From Desulfocicer sp963675955 (lineage in GTDB: Bacteria > Desulfobacterota > Desulfobacteria > Desulfobacterales > Desulfobacteraceae), in assembly GCA_963675955.2 (NCBI GenBank), contig CAXXVR010000002.1:992001-1056000 (forward strand): a DNA stretch of 64,000 nt, in the 5' to 3' direction. The position numbers and the translations under genes are program-made. Positions 1 to 9,093 of this stretch are shown here, in pieces. A model generated the notes under the pieces. That model did no database searches. It was not told the DNA's origin and saw nothing but the letters and a program-made list of their open reading frames with translations. How positions within the stretch are numbered: the stretch's first letter is position 1; every line of letters starts with the position of its first letter.

Positions 1-1986
1 TTGTGCCTTTACATGGTGTCCAATGCTGTCATGTTCAAAAGTGAGTACGAACGCCAGACCCAGGACCAGCTCCGGGAGTTGGGACGAATCGTCAAAATAG
101 AAATAGAATATGCCCTGGGGCTGGGTATTCCCATCACCTCCCTGGGAGATATGGACCGCTTTCTGGGCGACATCCTCAAGAATACGCCGGAACTGTCCTC
201 TATCCAGCTGTTGGCTGAAGACAGGGTCCTGGGCCAGGCCCAGAACGACACTGAGGTTATCCAGCATTTTACGATTCCTGTTGTCGCCCAGGGAGAAACT
301 GTGGGACAGATTCGATTTGGTATGAGTGACGAACTGGGTAAACGGACCCTGGCCATGCTCTTTGATCTCATCACCATCGTCATGGCTGGCCTGATCATCA
401 CCTATGAAATCATTCGTTTTTTTTCCTCCAGACTTATTGTTCTTCCCTTTCGTCAGGCTCTGTCACAGATCAACGTTATGATTCAGGAGCTCAACCCCTG
501 TCTGGCAGTGGATGTACCAAGGGAATTTGGTCCCTTCGTTGACCGTATCCGGCAACGTATTATTATCCGGTTGGAGCAGATACATAGGTTCAGGTCTAAT
601 CTGGACCAGGTGGCAGCGATTTTTCTTTCCCAGGTATTTTACGGCAGGCAGGCTTTTCTGGGGGAACTCAAGTCATGGCGGGCCAGTCTCGACGATTTGG
701 TCCAATCCAAAGGACATACCCAAACACTTGTGGACCCTTCCCAGATCCGGCCAGTGGTTTTTCTCTTTTTTCTTGGAGCTAATCTTCAGGCCAGCTTTTT
801 GCCACTTTTTTCCAAAGAACTTCTTGTCACGCCTACATTCCTGAGTGAGATTTTCTCCAATGAGATTCTCATGGGACTGCCTATTACCTGTTACATGTTC
901 ACGGTATTCCTAGTCATGCTGTTCATGGGCAGTGCCACGTTTAAGCAGTGGATCTCCATGGATTATGCCATTGGTATTGGCATCTTCTTTACCGTATCTG
1001 GCCTGATCATGGGGGGGCTGGCACAGGACATAGTCCAGCTGATTTTCAGCCGGATGTTTGGGGCGGTAGGGTTTGCACTTATCGTTGTTTACGCCAAACA
1101 GTTTATTGTTGAACATACCACGGAAAAGAACCGGGCACTGCATCTGGCCGGATTCACAGCCGCCTTTTCGGGGGGTATATTCTGCAGCGTAATCATAGGC
1201 AGTATTCTGGTGGAATATTTTTCTTACAGGTTCGCCTTTTTCACCGCTGCTGCCATTGTTCTTGTGATCTATCTGTTTGACTATATGATTTTTTCTGATA
1301 AGGTCTCAGTTACCAAGGCGGAAGCAAAAGTTCCATCCTCTGGCCTGAAGATGTTTTTTAAAATCGGCATCACCGATCTTAATCTGATCTGTATCTTTAT
1401 TCACGGCATCTTTACCCGTATTACCTTTATAGGTTTCTTCTATTACTCCGTACCCGTTTTTTTAAAGCCGTCTTTCGCCTTTGCCGACATAGGAAGGATC
1501 ATGATGTTCTACAGTCTTCCGAGTGTTTTACTGGGTGGATTCATTAACCGGCGTATTAAGCGGATTGGGCAGAGTAAGGCCTCCGTGGTGGGCTCGAACA
1601 TTCTGGTTGGTGCGGTCCTGGTGCTGTTTCCCTTTTTCACCTCGGGACCGGTCTGGGGCAAGGGGGTTTTTGTCATCTTTTCCCTGCTGGTTCTGGGTAT
1701 ATCCAACAGTATAACTTTTCCGGCCCAGTCCAGCCTTCTGGTCAACACTAAAACGGCTCAAATCCTGGGAGCCCGAACCGCTTTGTCTGTCTACTCCTCG
1801 TTCGAGCGCATCGGCTCCAGCCTGGGGCCGGTATTCTTTGGTTTTTTCAGTTCATGCTACGATATCACTTGGGCCATTGTGGCAGGAGGATTGCTCTGTA
1901 TTGCAGGCAATCTGATTTTTCTTTGTCTCTTTAATACCAACGCATCAACAGAACCTATGTTGAATGTAGATGTCAAAGGGAAATAG
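1..1986 (+). CDS. MFS permease with N-terminal sensor-like region (5' end cut off)
   Basis: The gene runs in from the left edge, so its true start is unknown. The first ~115 residues look like an extracytoplasmic segment. A membrane helix follows at about residues 118-140 (LFDLITIVMAGLIITYEI), then a ~100-residue amphipathic stretch that could be HAMP-like. From about residue 250 to the end there is a 12-helix major facilitator permease, with glycine-rich helices and a TM2-like RMFGAVGFALIV segment. A typical MFS protein is ~400 aa; this is at least 661 aa because of the extra N-terminal part. Such a fusion suggests transport coupled to sensing of a periplasmic ligand, but the substrate cannot be read. 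It ends 14 bp inside the convergent acyltransferase gene. The MFS assignment is firm; the sensor role is inferred. Confidence 0.8.
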   Translation: MCLYMVSNAVMFKSEYERQTQDQLRELGRIVKIEIEYALGLGIPITSLGDMDRFLGDILKNTPELSSIQLLAEDRVLGQAQNDTEVIQHFTIPVVAQGETVGQIRFGMSDELGKRTLAMLFDLITIVMAGLIITYEIIRFFSSRLIVLPFRQALSQINVMIQELNPCLAVDVPREFGPFVDRIRQRIIIRLEQIHRFRSNLDQVAAIFLSQVFYGRQAFLGELKSWRASLDDLVQSKGHTQTLVDPSQIRPVVFLFFLGANLQASFLPLFSKELLVTPTFLSEIFSNEILMGLPITCYMFTVFLVMLFMGSATFKQWISMDYAIGIGIFFTVSGLIMGGLAQDIVQLIFSRMFGAVGFALIVVYAKQFIVEHTTEKNRALHLAGFTAAFSGGIFCSVIIGSILVEYFSYRFAFFTAAAIVLVIYLFDYMIFSDKVSVTKAEAKVPSSGLKMFFKIGITDLNLICIFIHGIFTRITFIGFFYYSVPVFLKPSFAFADIGRIMMFYSLPSVLLGGFINRRIKRIGQSKASVVGSNILVGAVLVLFPFFTSGPVWGKGVFVIFSLLVLGISNSITFPAQSSLLVNTKTAQILGARTALSVYSSFERIGSSLGPVFFGFFSSCYDITWAIVAGGLLCIAGNLIFLCLFNTNASTEPMLNVDVKGK

Positions 1987-2578
1987 GCGGACCGATCCAG
2001 GGGTAGTTTTCCAGGAGATCAGGGATGGTGTGTCTGAGAATTTCAAGGGCACCTGCAAATTGTTTTGCTTCCAGAATGCAGATGATTCGCGGAGAGTTGG
2101 GGGCAAGTTTTGTTTGCCAGTTGTCGGTGAGAGTATGGGAGCTGTACCCTAGCTTTTTCATGAAATCGATGCGTGGTGCACTTTGATAAACCGGGCTGAG
2201 GAGAGATTTTATACCGCAGTTTGCTGCTGCCTGAATACTGTAATACCGGAGCAGTTGATTGAATCCTTGCCGTCTGAAAGAATGCCTTGTGGCAGCGGAG
2301 TTGAATACAAGACCGGGAAATTGGACCGAAACGGGAACAGCCGCCTCAAGAACCTGAGATGCCACCTGATCATTGTTCACTGAAATCAGTCGCAGGGTTG
2401 CCACCAGCGTATCACTTCCATGCCAGACCCCGATCACAGTGTTTACCTCGTCCCTTTTACTCCAGTATAGCGTTTTTGATTTCAATAGTTTGAAGTCACT
2501 GGATCGGTTGAATTCCCTGAGTCGCAGGTTAGAAATCTGGGACCCATCCTCTCTCCGTGCGAGGCGCATATGTTTCAT
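1973..2578 (-). CDS. GNAT-like N-acyltransferase (FeeM-type possible)
   Basis: A 201-residue protein on the minus strand. Residues ~100-150 carry a GNAT core: a beta-strand with FNSAATRHSFRRQGF, a degenerate form of the acyl-CoA-binding R/Q-x-x-G-x-G/A loop, followed by an alpha-helix and an MKKLGYS segment typical of the end of the fold. Members of this broad family move an acyl group from CoA or ACP to an amine. The layout resembles N-acyl amino acid synthases of the FeeM group, but I cannot confirm that subgroup. It is convergent with the MFS gene, and their 3' ends overlap by 14 bp. Two ATG codons lie close together at the start (2576-2578 and 2567-2569), and neither has a strong ribosome site. 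It is far from the PKS and nothing ties it to that pathway. Confidence 0.65.
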   Translation of the reverse strand: MKHMRLARREDGSQISNLRLREFNRSSDFKLLKSKTLYWSKRDEVNTVIGVWHGSDTLVATLRLISVNNDQVASQVLEAAVPVSVQFPGLVFNSAATRHSFRRQGFNQLLRYYSIQAAANCGIKSLLSPVYQSAPRIDFMKKLGYSSHTLTDNWQTKLAPNSPRIICILEAKQFAGALEILRHTIPDLLENYPWIGPPISL

Positions 2579-2708
2579 AAAATATATCTTATTATCCTGA
2601 AAAATAAATTAAGTAAAAAATGAGCCTGCTCATAACATGGCCCGCCTGTTTGTCTGATATGGGCTATATCATAATTAAAACAAAAACCATAAAAAAGTTT
2701 TGGGCTTG

Positions 2709-2721
2709 TTCACAGTGTGAA
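2709..2721. promoter_or_regulatory. 13-bp perfect palindrome TTCACAGTGTGAA
   Basis: TTCACA-G-TGTGAA has perfect 6-bp arms around a single base. It lies ~130 bp upstream of the minus-strand acyltransferase start and ~470 bp upstream of the RND operon. It could bind a dimeric regulator. It does not match the usual CRP arrangement (TGTGA-N6-TCACA). Function is inferred from symmetry only. Confidence 0.3.
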
Positions 2722-3106
2722 GTAGATGTAACGATATATTTTATGCTGTGGCCAAGCCCGCAATTTAGTTAATGTGCTTAAAAGATTCAAGTTCACCAGA
2801 ATAAGAGTTACGTTATTATCAGGGAGGTACTTCATAATGAGGATTATGCTGTGAAGATTACTTATGTTGGTTTTAATTTGAAAATTATAAGTGATTTAAA
2901 TTTTAAGGTTTGAAATTCGTTTTCATTGGTGTATGTTGACCTGGAAGCATCAATATAGAGTTGTTTAAGCTTGGAATGCATATCCGTTTTTCCGGTCTCA
3001 GGCTTAATTAATGATGGGATTACTCTTCCAGAATTGGCAGACAGAACTCAAACATCGACTAATACAAAATCCTGAGTCCAGTTTGCCCAAAAATAAATTT
3101 AATGGA

Positions 3107-3121
3107 ATTGTATGATACAAT
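3107..3121. promoter_or_regulatory. Candidate operator upstream of the RND efflux operon
   Basis: ATTGTATGATACAAT is a perfect palindrome with 7-bp arms. The symmetry extends to ~21 bp (3104-3124) with one mismatched pair. It lies 57-71 bp upstream of the adaptor start codon and contains TATGAT, a one-mismatch -10 hexamer. This is the usual arrangement for a TetR- or MarR-type repressor site that covers the promoter of an efflux operon. No regulator gene is adjacent in this window. Confidence 0.45.
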
Positions 3122-3177
3122 GCCGGGAAGATGGGAATACGTCCCAAGCCCGTACGCAAACAGGAAAAGAGATAAAA

Positions 3178-4344
3178 ATGAGAACTAAAATTTCGATTGT
3201 TTCCCTGATTACTCTCGTGTTTTTAATTTTCACTGCCTGCGAAAAGACAGAGCAGAAAGCTCCCCAGGCCCCGCCGCCTCCTCCTGAGGTGAGCATTTAT
3301 AAAACAAAAACCGAAGACATTCCTGTTTACAAGACATTTGTGGGCCAGGTCTACGGGGCAGAGGACATTGACATCCGGGCCCGGGTTGAAGGTTTTCTTA
3401 AAGAGATCCACTTCAAGGAAGGTTTTCCGGTAAAGGCGGGTGATCTGCTTTATATCATTGAAAGCCAGCCCTTTGAGGCAGAGGTGGCGTCAAAGAAGGG
3501 ATTGCTGGCTGAGGTGAATACAAAATTGGTTAAGAGCCAGCGTGACTTGGAACGCTATCGTCCCCTGGCAGAACAGAACGCCATTTCCCAGAGCGATCTC
3601 GATGGCTCCATTGCTGCATTTAACGCGGCCAAGGCGGCGGTGGATGCGGCCAAGGCCAATCTCCGGGCAGCACAGATTCAGATGGGGTATGCTCGGATAT
3701 ATTCACCCATTGACGGGATAATTGGTAAAACAAAAGCCAAAGTCGGGGACTTTGTGGGGCGGGACCCCAACCCGGTGATCCTGAACACGGTATCCAATAC
3801 AACCTCAGTACTGGTGGAGTTTTTTCTGTCGGAAAACCTGTATCTTCGCATCGCCAGGCATATGATAGACGCTAAAGCCGAAAAGGCGGAGCTTACGCGT
3901 GAGCCCGATATTCAGCTTATACTGGCGGACGGTTACCATTATCCCCACAAGGGCAAACCCAATTTTTTGGGTCGGCAGATTGATCCTGCCACCGGTGCCA
4001 TCCTGTTTCAGGTCTCTTTCCCCAATCCGGATAATCTGCTTCGACCTGGACAGTTTGCCAAGGTAAAAACCAGGGTGGAGCAGGTGACAGATGGCATTCT
4101 TGTTCCCCAGCGCAGCATCAGCGATCTTCAGGGGAGAAAGCGAGTCTTTGTGGTGGATGAACAAAACATTGTGCATGAGCGTCAGGTTAGCTTGGGACCA
4201 GTCATAGATAATTTTTATCTGGTTAGAAAGGGCCTCAAGGCTGGTGAATCTGTGGTTTATGAAGGGCTGCAGAAGGTGGGTGACGGCACAAAGGTCCAGC
4301 CAAAGCAAGTTCAGGTGAAACGTATGACAAAGGAAGAAAGATGA
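3178..4344 (+). CDS. RND efflux periplasmic adaptor (membrane fusion) lipoprotein
   Basis: A 388-residue AcrA/MexA-type adaptor that links an inner-membrane RND pump to an outer-membrane channel. The N-terminus has a lipoprotein signal with lipobox FTAC at about residues 18-21, then a Pro-rich spacer. Next come the first lipoyl half (GQVYGAEDIDIRARVEGFL), a helical hairpin (~100-160), the second lipoyl half (ARIYSPIDGIIGKT), a beta-barrel region and a membrane-proximal domain. The start at 3178 is chosen over an in-frame upstream codon at 3112 because it has AGGAAAAGAG just before it and gives a proper signal peptide. The stop overlaps the next start (ATGA), so the pump is translationally coupled. 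A palindromic candidate operator lies upstream. Confidence 0.92.
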   Translation: MRTKISIVSLITLVFLIFTACEKTEQKAPQAPPPPPEVSIYKTKTEDIPVYKTFVGQVYGAEDIDIRARVEGFLKEIHFKEGFPVKAGDLLYIIESQPFEAEVASKKGLLAEVNTKLVKSQRDLERYRPLAEQNAISQSDLDGSIAAFNAAKAAVDAAKANLRAAQIQMGYARIYSPIDGIIGKTKAKVGDFVGRDPNPVILNTVSNTTSVLVEFFLSENLYLRIARHMIDAKAEKAELTREPDIQLILADGYHYPHKGKPNFLGRQIDPATGAILFQVSFPNPDNLLRPGQFAKVKTRVEQVTDGILVPQRSISDLQGRKRVFVVDEQNIVHERQVSLGPVIDNFYLVRKGLKAGESVVYEGLQKVGDGTKVQPKQVQVKRMTKEER

Positions 4345-7300
4345 TGAATGCTTTTTTTGTCAGGCGGCCTATTGTGGCCATGGTTATCGCGATCATTACG
4401 GTTATTGTGGGTACCATTTCTCTGATGGAGTTGCCTACGGAACAGTATCCAGAGGTCACACCCCCGGTGGTTCAGGTCAATGCCCATTATACCGGGGCAG
4501 ACGCCATCAACGTGGAGCAGTCTGTGGCCACCCCTCTGGAACAGCAGATCAACGGTGTGGACAATATGCTTTACATGAAATCCACCAACGCCAATGACGG
4601 ATCCATGAGCATAAGTATTTCTTTTGAGATCGGCACTGATCCGGATATGAATACGGTGTTTGCCCAAAACCGGGTTGCTGCTGCCATGGCCGGTTTACCT
4701 GAGGAGGTGCAACGTTCGGGGGTGTCCACAGCTAAATCCATGCCTAACATTATCATGCTGGTTTCTCTCACCGATGAAACCGACCGGTACGATCAGGCCT
4801 TTTTAAACAATTATGCCCTGATCAATATCAAGGATGCTCTGGCCAGAATTCCTGGGGTGGGTCAGGTGGATGTCATGGGTGCCTCCGAATATTCCATGCG
4901 GATTTGGATCAAACCGGACCGCCTGGCCCAGCTTGGCATGACGGTACCGGAGATCATATCTGCCATTCGGGAGCAGAGTACCATTGTTCCAGGTGGAAAG
5001 TTCGGTGCTGAACCTGCCCCACTGGGAACGGAGTTTACGTATACTGTTCGGCTCCCGGAGCGCCTCCAGTCTGAAGAAGAATTCAGCGATATTGTTGTAC
5101 GCACCACGGACAGCGGGGCACAGGTTAAAATTCGGGATATTGCCCGGGTGGAGCTGGGAGTGGCATCTTACAACACATTCAGTCGCCTTAACGGAAAGCC
5201 TTGTTCCATCATTTCCATGTACCAGGCTCCGGGTTCCAATGCGGTTAAGCTGGCAAAGGATATCCGGGCGGCCATGGCACAGCTGGCACCCTCCTTTCCC
5301 AAGGGAGTTCGTTACGATGTCTCCATAGATGCCACCCGGCCAATTACCAAGGGCATTGACGAAATCGTGGAAACCCTGTTTGTGGCCTTGGCACTGGTGG
5401 TTTTCGTTGTTTTTATTTTTATCCAGGACTGGCGGGCAACCCTTATTCCTACCATTGCCATTCCCGTGTCTCTGCTTGGAGCCTTTATGGCTTTCCCGCT
5501 GCTGGGCTTTACCATTAACACACTGTCACTTCTGGGGCTGGTCCTGGCCATCGGCATTGTGGTGGATGATGCCATTGTGGTGGTGGAGGCTGTCCAGGTC
5601 AACATCGCCAGGGGAATGGAACCCAAGGAGGCAACCATTGCCGCCATGAAAGAAGTGACGGCCCCGATCATTGCCACTACCCTGGTTTTGGTGGCCGTTT
5701 TTCTGCCTGTGGCGGTTATGGGGGGTATCACCGGCCGGTTGTATCAGCAGTTTGCCCTGACCATCGTGGTGTCTGTATGCTTTTCTTCCATCAATGCCCT
5801 GACCCTGAGTCCTGCGCTGTGTGGGCTTATTCTCAAGGCGCAGAAACCTTATCGGGGACCCCTGGGCTGGTGTTTTAAATTATTTAATAAGTGTTTTGAT
5901 ATCTCCACCAATGCCTATATGGGGCTGACCCGGATGCTGACCCGTAAGCTCATCCTCGGGGTCCTTATTATTATTGCAGTTACTTTCGGTACTTGGCATG
6001 TAGGTAAAATTTTGCCTGGTGGGTTTGTGCCGTCGGAAGATATGGGATATCTTTACGTCAATGCTCAGTTGCCGGATAACGCTTCTCTTCAGCGGACCGA
6101 TGCCGTGACTAGAAAAGTGGAAAAAATGATTGCCCGCCATGAAGAGGTGGCTTTTGTGACCACAATCAGCGGTTTTTCCATGCTGTCCGGTGCCATGGGT
6201 ACAAATTCCGGATTTTTTTTCATCTCCCTCAAGGACTGGGATTTGAGGGAAAAAACCGTCAACGACGTGGTTAATGCCCTGAACCGGGATTTTGCTGCGG
6301 GTGTCAATGAGGCCCAGGTTTTTGCCTTTGGACCCCCGGCCATTCCAGGTCTTGGCTCCGGTGCGGGATACTCCCTTATGCTCCAGGATCGTGCCGGGAA
6401 CACCCCTGCCTATCTGGGACATCAGGCTGCCAAATTTATTCAGGAGGCCCGGAAACGTCCTGAGATTTCATCAGCCTTCACCACTTTTCGACCCACAGTG
6501 GCACAAAAACTTATTGAAGTGGACCGGGACAAGGCACTGAAGGCCGGTGTTTCGCTTAGTGAAATGTACACCACCATCGGTGCTTTTCTGGGTGGTTCCT
6601 ACGTAAATGATTTCAACCGTTTCGGCCGCCTGTACAGGGCCTATATCCAGGCGGAACCAGAGTATCGTCAGGGAGAGGATCAAATCAATCTCTTTTTCCT
6701 CAAAAACAAGGATGGCCAGAATGTTCCGCTTTCTGCTTTTGTTGAGGTGACAGAAGCCTACGGCCCGGATTATACCACCCGATTCAACCTGATGCGGGCA
6801 GCTAATATTTCTGGAGGGGCTGCCCAGGGGTACACTTCTGCCCAGGCCATGGCAGCCTTGGAAGAGGTGGCAGCCCAGGTCCTGCCGGACGATATTATCT
6901 ATGCATGGGCTGACATGTCCTATCAGGAGAAGAAGGCGGCTGGGTCCGGTACTATGGTATTTATCTTTTCACTGGTATTTGTTTTTCTCATCTTGGCGGC
7001 CCAGTACGAGAGTTGGTCCCTGCCTTTCAGTATCCTTCTGGGAACGCCCTTTGCCATTTTAGGTGCTCTGGGTCTGCTTTATCTGGCAAGGATGGGTGAC
7101 CTGAGCTATGAAAACAATGTTTTTACCCAGATTTCCCTTGTCATGCTCATCGGTATGGCAGCTAAGAATGCCATTCTCATCGTGGAGTTCGCCAACATCA
7201 AGTTCAAGGAGGGGATGACCCTGTTTGATGCGGCTGTGGAATCGGCAAAATTGCGGTTTCGGCCCATTCTCATGACAGCCTTTTCATTTATTCTCGGTAT

Positions 7301-7484
7301 CTTTCCCCTGGTGATTGCCACTGGTGCTGGTGCCCAGGCCAGGAAGGTGATGGGCATGGCCCTGCTGGGGGGAATGACCCTGGCCACTCTTCTTGGCGTG
7401 TTCTTTTACCCCATGCTGTTCGTGTTGATCGGCAAACTTGGCGGGTATGAGAAAAAACGAGACAGGAAAAAAATGGAGGCATGA
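4341..7484 (+). CDS. RND multidrug efflux pump, AcrB/MexB (HAE-1) type
   Basis: A 1047-residue inner-membrane proton/drug antiporter, the usual length for the hydrophobe/amphiphile efflux family. It opens with FFVRRPIVAMVIAI, the standard TM1 of this family. The TM4 proton-relay pair is present as GIVVDDAIVVVE (two adjacent Asp, about residues 407-408), and the TM10 Lys is present in GMAAKNAILIVEFAN near residue 940. The two large periplasmic loops are full length. The start overlaps the adaptor stop and the end overlaps the outer-membrane factor start, so the three genes form a compact operon. It probably exports amphipathic compounds. Lying upstream of the trans-AT gene, it could export or protect against the PKS/NRPS product, but that is inference. 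Confidence 0.95.
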   Translation: MMNAFFVRRPIVAMVIAIITVIVGTISLMELPTEQYPEVTPPVVQVNAHYTGADAINVEQSVATPLEQQINGVDNMLYMKSTNANDGSMSISISFEIGTDPDMNTVFAQNRVAAAMAGLPEEVQRSGVSTAKSMPNIIMLVSLTDETDRYDQAFLNNYALINIKDALARIPGVGQVDVMGASEYSMRIWIKPDRLAQLGMTVPEIISAIREQSTIVPGGKFGAEPAPLGTEFTYTVRLPERLQSEEEFSDIVVRTTDSGAQVKIRDIARVELGVASYNTFSRLNGKPCSIISMYQAPGSNAVKLAKDIRAAMAQLAPSFPKGVRYDVSIDATRPITKGIDEIVETLFVALALVVFVVFIFIQDWRATLIPTIAIPVSLLGAFMAFPLLGFTINTLSLLGLVLAIGIVVDDAIVVVEAVQVNIARGMEPKEATIAAMKEVTAPIIATTLVLVAVFLPVAVMGGITGRLYQQFALTIVVSVCFSSINALTLSPALCGLILKAQKPYRGPLGWCFKLFNKCFDISTNAYMGLTRMLTRKLILGVLIIIAVTFGTWHVGKILPGGFVPSEDMGYLYVNAQLPDNASLQRTDAVTRKVEKMIARHEEVAFVTTISGFSMLSGAMGTNSGFFFISLKDWDLREKTVNDVVNALNRDFAAGVNEAQVFAFGPPAIPGLGSGAGYSLMLQDRAGNTPAYLGHQAAKFIQEARKRPEISSAFTTFRPTVAQKLIEVDRDKALKAGVSLSEMYTTIGAFLGGSYVNDFNRFGRLYRAYIQAEPEYRQGEDQINLFFLKNKDGQNVPLSAFVEVTEAYGPDYTTRFNLMRAANISGGAAQGYTSAQAMAALEEVAAQVLPDDIIYAWADMSYQEKKAAGSGTMVFIFSLVFVFLILAAQYESWSLPFSILLGTPFAILGALGLLYLARMGDLSYENNVFTQISLVMLIGMAAKNAILIVEFANIKFKEGMTLFDAAVESAKLRFRPILMTAFSFILGIFPLVIATGAGAQARKVMGMALLGGMTLATLLGVFFYPMLFVLIGKLGGYEKKRDRKKMEA

Positions 7485-8941
7485 TGAAATTATATTTAAC
7501 CGCATTTCTGATGGGCAGCCTGATCATGCTGGCAGGCTGTAAGAGCATGGGACCAGATTTTAAGGCCCCAGAGATGCTTGCCCCGGATGCTTACCGATTC
7601 ATTCCCGATGATGCAAAATTTGTGGATGATCTCAAATGGTGGGAGCTGTTTGACGACCCCGTGCTTCAAGAGTTGGTGACAGCTGCACTGGAAAACAATC
7701 GGGAGCTGAAAACTGCTATAAGCCGGATTGAGGAAGCCCGAGCCAGCTATGGATTTACCCGGGTTGACGCGTATCCCACCATCAATATCGGTGCCGGAGG
7801 CTATTACGGTAACTATTCTGGTGCCAGGTCGATGACCAAGGATACCAACCTTTATATTTCGCCTGTTCTGTCCTGGGAACTGGATTTCTGGGGAAAGTTT
7901 AAACGGGCAACCGCTGCTGCACAGGCAGATATTCTGGCATCGGAGTTTGGTGCCAGGTCTGTGCAGGTCAGCCTCATCGCCGATGTGATTTCAGCCTACT
8001 ACCAGCTTTTGGATTTCCGTCAGCGCCTGGAGATATCCCGGGAGACCTTGGTATCCCGGATTGACAGCCTTTCGATTATCCAGCAGCGGTTCGACAGGGG
8101 GATCATCCCTGAGCTGGACGTCAATCAGGCCCAGATCCAGAAAGAGATCGCCGCCGGTGCTATTCCCCAGTATGAACGGTTGATCGCCAAAACTGAAAAT
8201 ACCCTTAGCCTGCTTTCAGGAAATCTTCCCGGCAGTATCCGCACTGGCCTCACCTTGAAGGATCAGTCTCCACCCCCCTTTGTACCCTCCTTTTTGCCGT
8301 CGGTTCTTCTAAAACGGCGGCCGGATATCCGGCAATCCCTGGCCCTTCTCCGGGCCAGTAACGAAACCATTGGAGTGAGCGTAGCCCAGCGTTTTCCGGC
8401 CATCAGTCTGACCGGTACTTTGGGGCTGGGCTTTTCAGAGTTTTCAGAGATGGTGGTCCGGGGTGGGATATGGAACACCGGTGCAAGTCTTTTGGGACCT
8501 TTAATTGATTTCAGGAAAAGTCTGCGACGGGTGGAAATTGCTGAGATTCACACGAAACAGGCCTTGCTTGACTATGAAAACACTGTGCTCACGGCCTTCA
8601 GGGATGTGGAAAATGCTCTGGTGGAGGTGGACACTTATCGACGGGAGAGTGAGGTGGCCAAAAGAAAGGTGGCGGCTGCCGAAAATGCGGCCAAACTCTC
8701 CTTCAAACGATATGATAAGGGGGTAAGTTCTCATCTTGAGGCCCTGGATTCAGAAAGAACCCTATTTTCCGCCAGGTTGGAGTACTCGCAAGCCCAACAG
8801 CTTTACTTCAATGCCTATGTGATGCTTTACAAGGCTCTGGGCGGGGGCTGGATTAATCCTGAGAAAGGCCCTGGTGAATTGCAATTTGAAAAATATGAAG
8901 TCGGTCCTGTTGAAGGAATGACCGGGCACCTGCCACAATAA
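7481..8941 (+). CDS. Outer-membrane efflux channel lipoprotein, OprM/NodT type
   Basis: A 486-residue TolC-superfamily outer-membrane factor that completes the tripartite pump. The signal ends in lipobox LAGC (about residues 17-20), followed by KSMGPDF, where family members normally carry a VGPDY-type sequence. Two internally similar halves each hold long alpha-helical hairpins and beta segments. Examples are WWELFDDPVLQELV near the start and ALLDYENTVLTAFRDVENALVE in the second half, both typical of OprM/NodT. The gene overlaps the pump gene by 4 bp and is followed by an intrinsic terminator at 8998-9032, so the operon probably ends here. Confidence 0.93.
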   Translation: MMKLYLTAFLMGSLIMLAGCKSMGPDFKAPEMLAPDAYRFIPDDAKFVDDLKWWELFDDPVLQELVTAALENNRELKTAISRIEEARASYGFTRVDAYPTINIGAGGYYGNYSGARSMTKDTNLYISPVLSWELDFWGKFKRATAAAQADILASEFGARSVQVSLIADVISAYYQLLDFRQRLEISRETLVSRIDSLSIIQQRFDRGIIPELDVNQAQIQKEIAAGAIPQYERLIAKTENTLSLLSGNLPGSIRTGLTLKDQSPPPFVPSFLPSVLLKRRPDIRQSLALLRASNETIGVSVAQRFPAISLTGTLGLGFSEFSEMVVRGGIWNTGASLLGPLIDFRKSLRRVEIAEIHTKQALLDYENTVLTAFRDVENALVEVDTYRRESEVAKRKVAAAENAAKLSFKRYDKGVSSHLEALDSERTLFSARLEYSQAQQLYFNAYVMLYKALGGGWINPEKGPGELQFEKYEVGPVEGMTGHLPQ

Positions 8942-8997
8942 ATCCCAGCGTTGGGACAAAATGGTGTATCCAAGGCTTTTCCCCCATTGCTTTTCCC

Positions 8998-9032
8998 ACA
9001 CCCTGGTCCCATGGGCCAGGGTGTACTTTTTT
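8998..9032 (+). terminator. Rho-independent terminator after the RND operon
   Basis: The arms ACACCCTGG (8998-9006) and CCAGGGTGT (9016-9024) pair perfectly over 9 bp. The 9-nt loop TCCCATGGG can pair further, and the hairpin is followed by CTTTTTT. It lies 57 bp after the outer-membrane factor stop and 62 bp before the AT-ER start. The AT-ER gene therefore needs its own promoter in the short remaining gap, or readthrough. Confidence 0.85.
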
Positions 9033-9093
9033 GCTGACCAGAATATTTTGTTCCCCTGCCAATACGGGTTGGGGAGAAAGAGAAAATTACGTT

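Larger units (their letters stand above)
2579..3177. other. AT-rich intergenic region, divergent promoters expected
   Basis: About 600 bp without a convincing gene. It separates the minus-strand acyltransferase from the plus-strand RND operon, so it should hold both promoters. I see two perfect short palindromes (2709-2721 and 3107-3121, listed separately). I do not find a -35/-10 pair with good spacing. No tRNA, small RNA or riboswitch fold was recognised. Confidence 0.6.

Noticed and set aside
2936..2959. TTGACC followed by TATAGA in the intergenic region, resembling a sigma-70 promoter
   Set aside because: The spacing is only 12 bp, too short for a functional -35/-10 pair.
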